Shown piece after piece: positions 60,047 through 64,000 of a stretch of 64,000 bases of DNA. A program made the position numbers and the translations under genes. The notes beneath the pieces were generated by a model. It was not told the DNA's origin. It saw nothing but the letters and a program-made list of their open reading frames with translations, and made no database searches. The DNA comes from Cryptomeria japonica (Eukaryota; Streptophyta; Pinopsida; Cupressales; Cupressaceae): NCBI RefSeq assembly GCF_030272615.1, contig NC_081415.1, forward strand, positions 596,941,335-597,005,334. The letters are read 5' to 3'. The first letter of the stretch is position 1, and the number at the start of each line of letters is the position of its first letter.

Positions 60047-63000
60047 GGCATTAAAACAGCCTTGTCCCCATTTAACTCATTCAACATTTCCAAAATCTTA
60101 CTCATATTGTTATACATTAATGAAGGCCCTATAGTGTCAGCAAAACTTAAAATTGTAGCCCTTACTCTCTCTTCATATTTCTTTGCATATAGGGCTTGAG
60201 CCTGTTTTAAATTCTCCAACTCATGGGGAGTGATCTCAATCAACTGAGAAATAGAAGGTGCTAGAGATGGTGGGAATTCAATACTGGGGCTGGTAGGTGG
60301 AGGTCTTGCAGGAGAAGAGGAGATCATCAATGTTGAGGACTCACCTTGATGGTATTGTCCTGCTAATTGGTTTTGTAGCTTGGTGATGATGCTATCTTTA
60401 CCCCTTACCTCTTCCTTGGCACTGTTGTAAGCTTTTAAAATTGTCTCCAACTTAACTTGGAGATCTGCTTTTTCTTTTGCCTCTCTTTCTGCTACTGCAA
60501 CACTAAAATTTGCAGTCTCTAGCATAGTGCTAGCAGCTTCCACTACCCCAGTGCTCTGCACTCTTTTCACTATCATTCCTCCAAGGTAACTTGACCCTGG
60601 GGTGTCCTTATTCCTTTTATTTTCATCTCTTTTAAGAGACCACATGACTAGTGCACCATTATCTTTGCTGAAAGTGACTCCCTCCATAGGTTTGGTCTCC
60701 TTTCTTACTTCCTCTAAAACCAAGGCATCTGCTATGTCCCATTCAGGGAGAATGAGTACCCCAACCTGTGCTACCATATCTCTTCCTTTCTTGGGAGTGA
60801 TGGTCTTAAACAAAATCAACCATTTCTTGCTTTATCTCTTCCTCCACCACAGCTGGATCCTTGTGGGGCTGTTCACCTTTCCTCTTTTCACACCTAGCAT
60901 TAAATTTATCAATATTTTGCTTCCACACAAATTGCATGAAAGCTCTTGATGTGACAAAGTTATTATCAACCAAGAAATCCTCACTGGCTTGCTTGATCTC
61001 AGGTTCCCACTCCTGGCCTTTGAAATCATTAGTAGTAATGTTCATCTCAGTAGTAAGGGGATCTTCTGGCATTCCCTCTTCCACTTCATCATATGTATAG
61101 GCTATCTCTCCAAGACTGCCTAATTGTAACAGTTGCTCAACTGCTGCTTGTTCATCTCCTATATGAATAGGGGACTGAGATGGAGAATACAAGGGTTCAT
61201 CAGATTGTACTTCCTTTCCCACTCTTTGTTTCTTTGGGCTATCTTGAATGTCAATGACATCCTGTATCTTCCTCTTCCCTTTTGAGGTAGAAGGATCCCC
61301 TATTGTTGGCATCAACACACTGTAGTTGGACTTCTTATGTAACATGTAATCACCAGGAGGAATTGCTCTAGCAGATGCAGACCTATTTAGAACTAGTCTT
61401 TCTTTCTCAGGGTTGTTCTTAATTACAATCTCCCTCTTTTCGTTGAATGTCTGCATCACATCCTCAAAACAAAGAATTAAGAATTTTATCTTCTCTTCTA
61501 AGGGGTGAAAGCTAGACAAAGGGTCATAGCTAGTGTCAAATTGGTGCACAAAGTCTAAAGCCTTCTTGTAGGCCACCCACTTTTCCTTCGTCATCTTTTG
61601 CTCATCTAAATCAAACTCATTCCTAATGAGGTCTTCAGGAAACTAGAACTGGTGGGGTCTACCTCTTCATATTGCCCTCTTTCTGAACATGTTGTTGCAA
61701 ATATCTTTAGGGTCAACACACCTAGATACTACAGTTGATAAATGTTACGGTTGAAGGAAATATTCAAAATACTTCCAACCTCCTTTAGTTATTACAAATT
61801 GATGTGCTATGGTAATTGTAGGGAAAATGGTCCCTTTACCTCTGCCTGTTAGCTCTACCTCTTGCACACTACCAATCTGCCTGAGGATTTCTGCAATTCC
61901 CACTTTAAGAGGGACCTGATAGGGAAACAAAAATGGAGTGCCTTTGAAACCATATACTTTGAAAACTGTGGAGACAGGGTATAAGTAGATATCACCCCAA
62001 TTGTGGACAATTGTAATATTCTTAGCAAACTCTTTTGGCCTAATGAATTCCAAAAGAACCTTAGGGAATCTTGGATTCTCTGAATAGATAAGAGTCCTAA
62101 TCTTAGATGCAAAACACTTATCAAACTTTAAGTAGGTAGCATCTTCTCTGTCCCATGACAACACTATACTCCATAACTGCACTGGCATCTTCTCTCCATC
62201 TTTCTCTTTCACAATATCCATTCCACTTGCAAAATAGTCACCATCCTTGAATAAAAATAAATGCATGAGGAGGGAATACCATCCAAAAGGCCTATCCACT
62301 TTCCCATTCTTTATTCCTATCAAGCCTTCATGGATGGGATCAGTGATATAGGAAGCATAATCAAAGGTCACTGCCAAAGAAGGATTCAAAATTTGAGCAA
62401 TCATTAACATGTAATGAGTTGGCATATTTTCCTCAGCATCCTCTCCTAAAATTTGGCAGAGTGACCAGTATAATCCTTTGGCCCTAAGGGTGAATAGATT
62501 TAAAGAGAGAGTCTCCTCAGTGTTAGGTCCTACAACTGTTAATCCACCTATCTTCACAAAGAATTATTTAAGAGGCCCATTTCTAAGGTGGTTCCTCTGC
62601 ACACTATAAACCTGAGCTAGTGATTTAAAACTAATAGGCTCTAAAAAATTGGTAAATTCACTAAGCCCAAAAGCATTTCTGAACTCCTCATTATTTATTT
62701 CAATAAGGGTTTTCCCACTTATATCCTTAACACACCTTGTGATTGGGTCATAGTTGTGTGCAATCTGAGTTAGGAGATCCACATCCATGAATACTCTAGG
62801 GACCACCAATTTGCCTATGTCCAACTCCTAGATACTATTCATTGGGGCTGGGGAGTTTCTCACACCAAATCCAACCTTAAATAATCCCAACCCAAACAAC
62901 CCAATTTGAGGGTCTCTTAGCCAGTTGCCCTTGTCACACAATCCTTCTCCTATTTTTAGGTGAGGAGCTCTTGGCACTAATTCCTTTACCTTTGCAACCA

Positions 63001-63093
63001 TATTAGTTGACAATATCAACTATTCTAGGAAATCATCACAGATAGCCCTCTCCTGGTAATTAACCTTTCTTGAGAATTCTCTTTTAGGTGCCA

Positions 63094-64000
63094 TCTTAAA
63101 AAACTATGCAAGCAATTTAATTACTAGCCCCAACCGTTTTGTAACAAATCAAAACCCCAATTAAAACACACTGTCAAGTAATTGCCAAGCAAGAGTACAA
63201 GAGAACCTATTTTTGGCTTGAAGAAATCTTCTCTACAACTGAAGAAATTTGCTCTGCAACTGAAGAAATTTGCTTTGCAACTGCTTCTCTGTAACAATTT
63301 TTCAAAATGATGCCTTCATTCAATTGATGCGAGATCATATACGATAGTCGGGCTCTTAACTACGACACTGATACTGCATGCTTCAGCCATCCTTTCAGAA
63401 TTGAATTCATAGAAGAATATAAAAATTTCGCTCCAACGGGTCATAACATGCCTGTATATTTTCTTTTTGCTCTTTCACCATTTCGTAGAGCATAACATCC
63501 TAGCAATTTTGCTTAACGAAATCGCCCCAGCTGTCCAATCAGATGAGACTTGATTTGGTCTTTACAGTATTTTAACCTCTTTGCCTTTGCATCTAGGCTC
63601 TACCTCCTTTTCGCCATTTCACAAGCTTTATCCCCCGAGCATTTTCCTTTTGCGAAGCTACGCCAAGTGTTAGATGGAACTCTAACCACCCAGCCTTTAA
63701 CTCCTACCAGGACCGTCAACTTTTTCACTAATCGCGCCTCATCTTGATGGCTGACGGTTTTTCACTATTTCACAGGGGTTAATCCACTTCCATATTCGGG
63801 CCACGAAAGAACAAGAAGCATTGGATCAATCTTGAGATGAACATCTTTTAAGTGAGACCTTTATCCAGACATTGCTTACCCCACTTATTCACCAGTTAAC
63901 AAATACCACGTGGTACTAGGCCATAAACCCTGGAAAACTCTTCGGGTTTAGTTCAGAGTCAACCACGTGTCTTATTTCCTACATAACCGCCGGTTACACC
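63094..64000. other. 5' region of element B, no gene
   Basis: It has three 21-22-base direct repeats (CTGAAGAAATTTGCTCTGCA type) at about 63215-63290. Degenerate repeats with CATTTCGTAGAG/CATTTCACAAGC and GCATTTTCCTTTTGCGAAGC occur at 63475-63670. Element B's 5' LTR would be expected here or beyond the window edge, but no PBS was seen. Confidence 0.4.

Larger units (their letters stand above)
57975..63093 (-). pseudogene. Family B ORF, about 1100 codons, split by a solo LTR
   Basis: ATG at 63093 opens MAPKREFSRKVNYQERAIC. One frame holds to 60806 through stops near 63036, 62827, 62563, 61742, 61672 and 61647, then shifts by one and runs to the LTR at 60046; it resumes in phase at 58506 and ends near 57990. 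Blocks shared with A: GKLVVP, FDYASYITDPIHEGLIGIK, WYSLLMHLFLF, EKMPVQLW, LEFIRPKEF, VHNWGDIYLYP, VYGFKGTPFLF, FLVDNNFVTSRAFMQF, TPKKGRDMVAQVGVLILPEWD and LVMWSLKRDENKR. A bipartite KRKIQDVIDIQDSPKKQRVG at 61290-61230 could be a nuclear localisation signal. The C-terminal part is Lys/Glu-rich and coiled-coil-like. No catalytic motif is recognised. Confidence 0.78.

Overview
The window looks like repeat-rich nuclear DNA of a land plant with a large genome. The evidence is plant-type Ty1/copia LTR elements, a CACTA (En/Spm) transposase, an L1-type LINE with RNase H, a tRNA-derived SINE and fragments of a plant-like SPT6 gene. A gymnosperm is plausible from the low gene density and long decayed LTR elements, but that is inference; no species can be named. 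I see no intact host gene. Almost every long reading frame carries stops or frameshifts.

Layout, left to right. 0-5.5 kb: a 27-bp minisatellite, a promoter-like block (12-bp inverted repeat, TATA box, splice donor), ACAT repeats and about 20 copies of a 138-bp satellite whose monomers fold into two hairpins. 5.5-8.8 kb: an unrecognised broken multi-exon gene, split by a solo LTR with target-site duplication (TSD) ATTAG. 9.4-15.6 kb: element C1 (minus strand). 15.6-17.4 kb: another LTR-like block. 17.4-24.1 kb: no gene, one copia 3' LTR with its polypurine tract (PPT), and the LTR end/primer-binding region of another element. 24.1-28.2 kb: element C2 (minus, TSD TGAAC). 28.4-30.4 kb: a decayed gag-like frame. 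30.4-33.8 kb: a 5' LTR, gag, protease and partial integrase of a Ty1/copia element, cut off inside integrase. 35.5-36.8 kb: an SPT6 fragment tandemly repeated with a ~566-bp period. 38.5-48.0 kb: a long ORF of family A/B (minus), split by the complete element D (41.3-47.8 kb, plus, TSD CAAAC). 49.6-52.3 kb: a CACTA transposase with a SINE in an apparent intron. 52.6-57.0 kb: a 5'-truncated LINE followed by an extra gag-like frame. 58.0-63.1 kb: a second member of family A/B, split by a solo LTR (TSD GGCAT).

The main finding is two or three families of long ORFs that lie in retroelement-like contexts but carry no recognisable polymerase. C1, C2 and D are bounded by LTRs, have a Met-tRNA-type primer-binding site and PPT, and share a ~1000-residue ORF2; C1 and D also have a zinc-knuckle gag-like ORF1. 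All three keep three spaced G-rich tracts and a 13-bp inverted repeat bracketing the last PPT and the LTR edge. Their LTR style resembles that of the copia element at 30.4 kb, so such elements could be mobilised by copia machinery; this is inference. ORFs A and B are homologous to each other along most of their length and unlike any family I recognise. Nested insertions with clear TSDs give a relative order: A before D, B before its solo LTR, and the 5.5-kb gene before its solo LTR.
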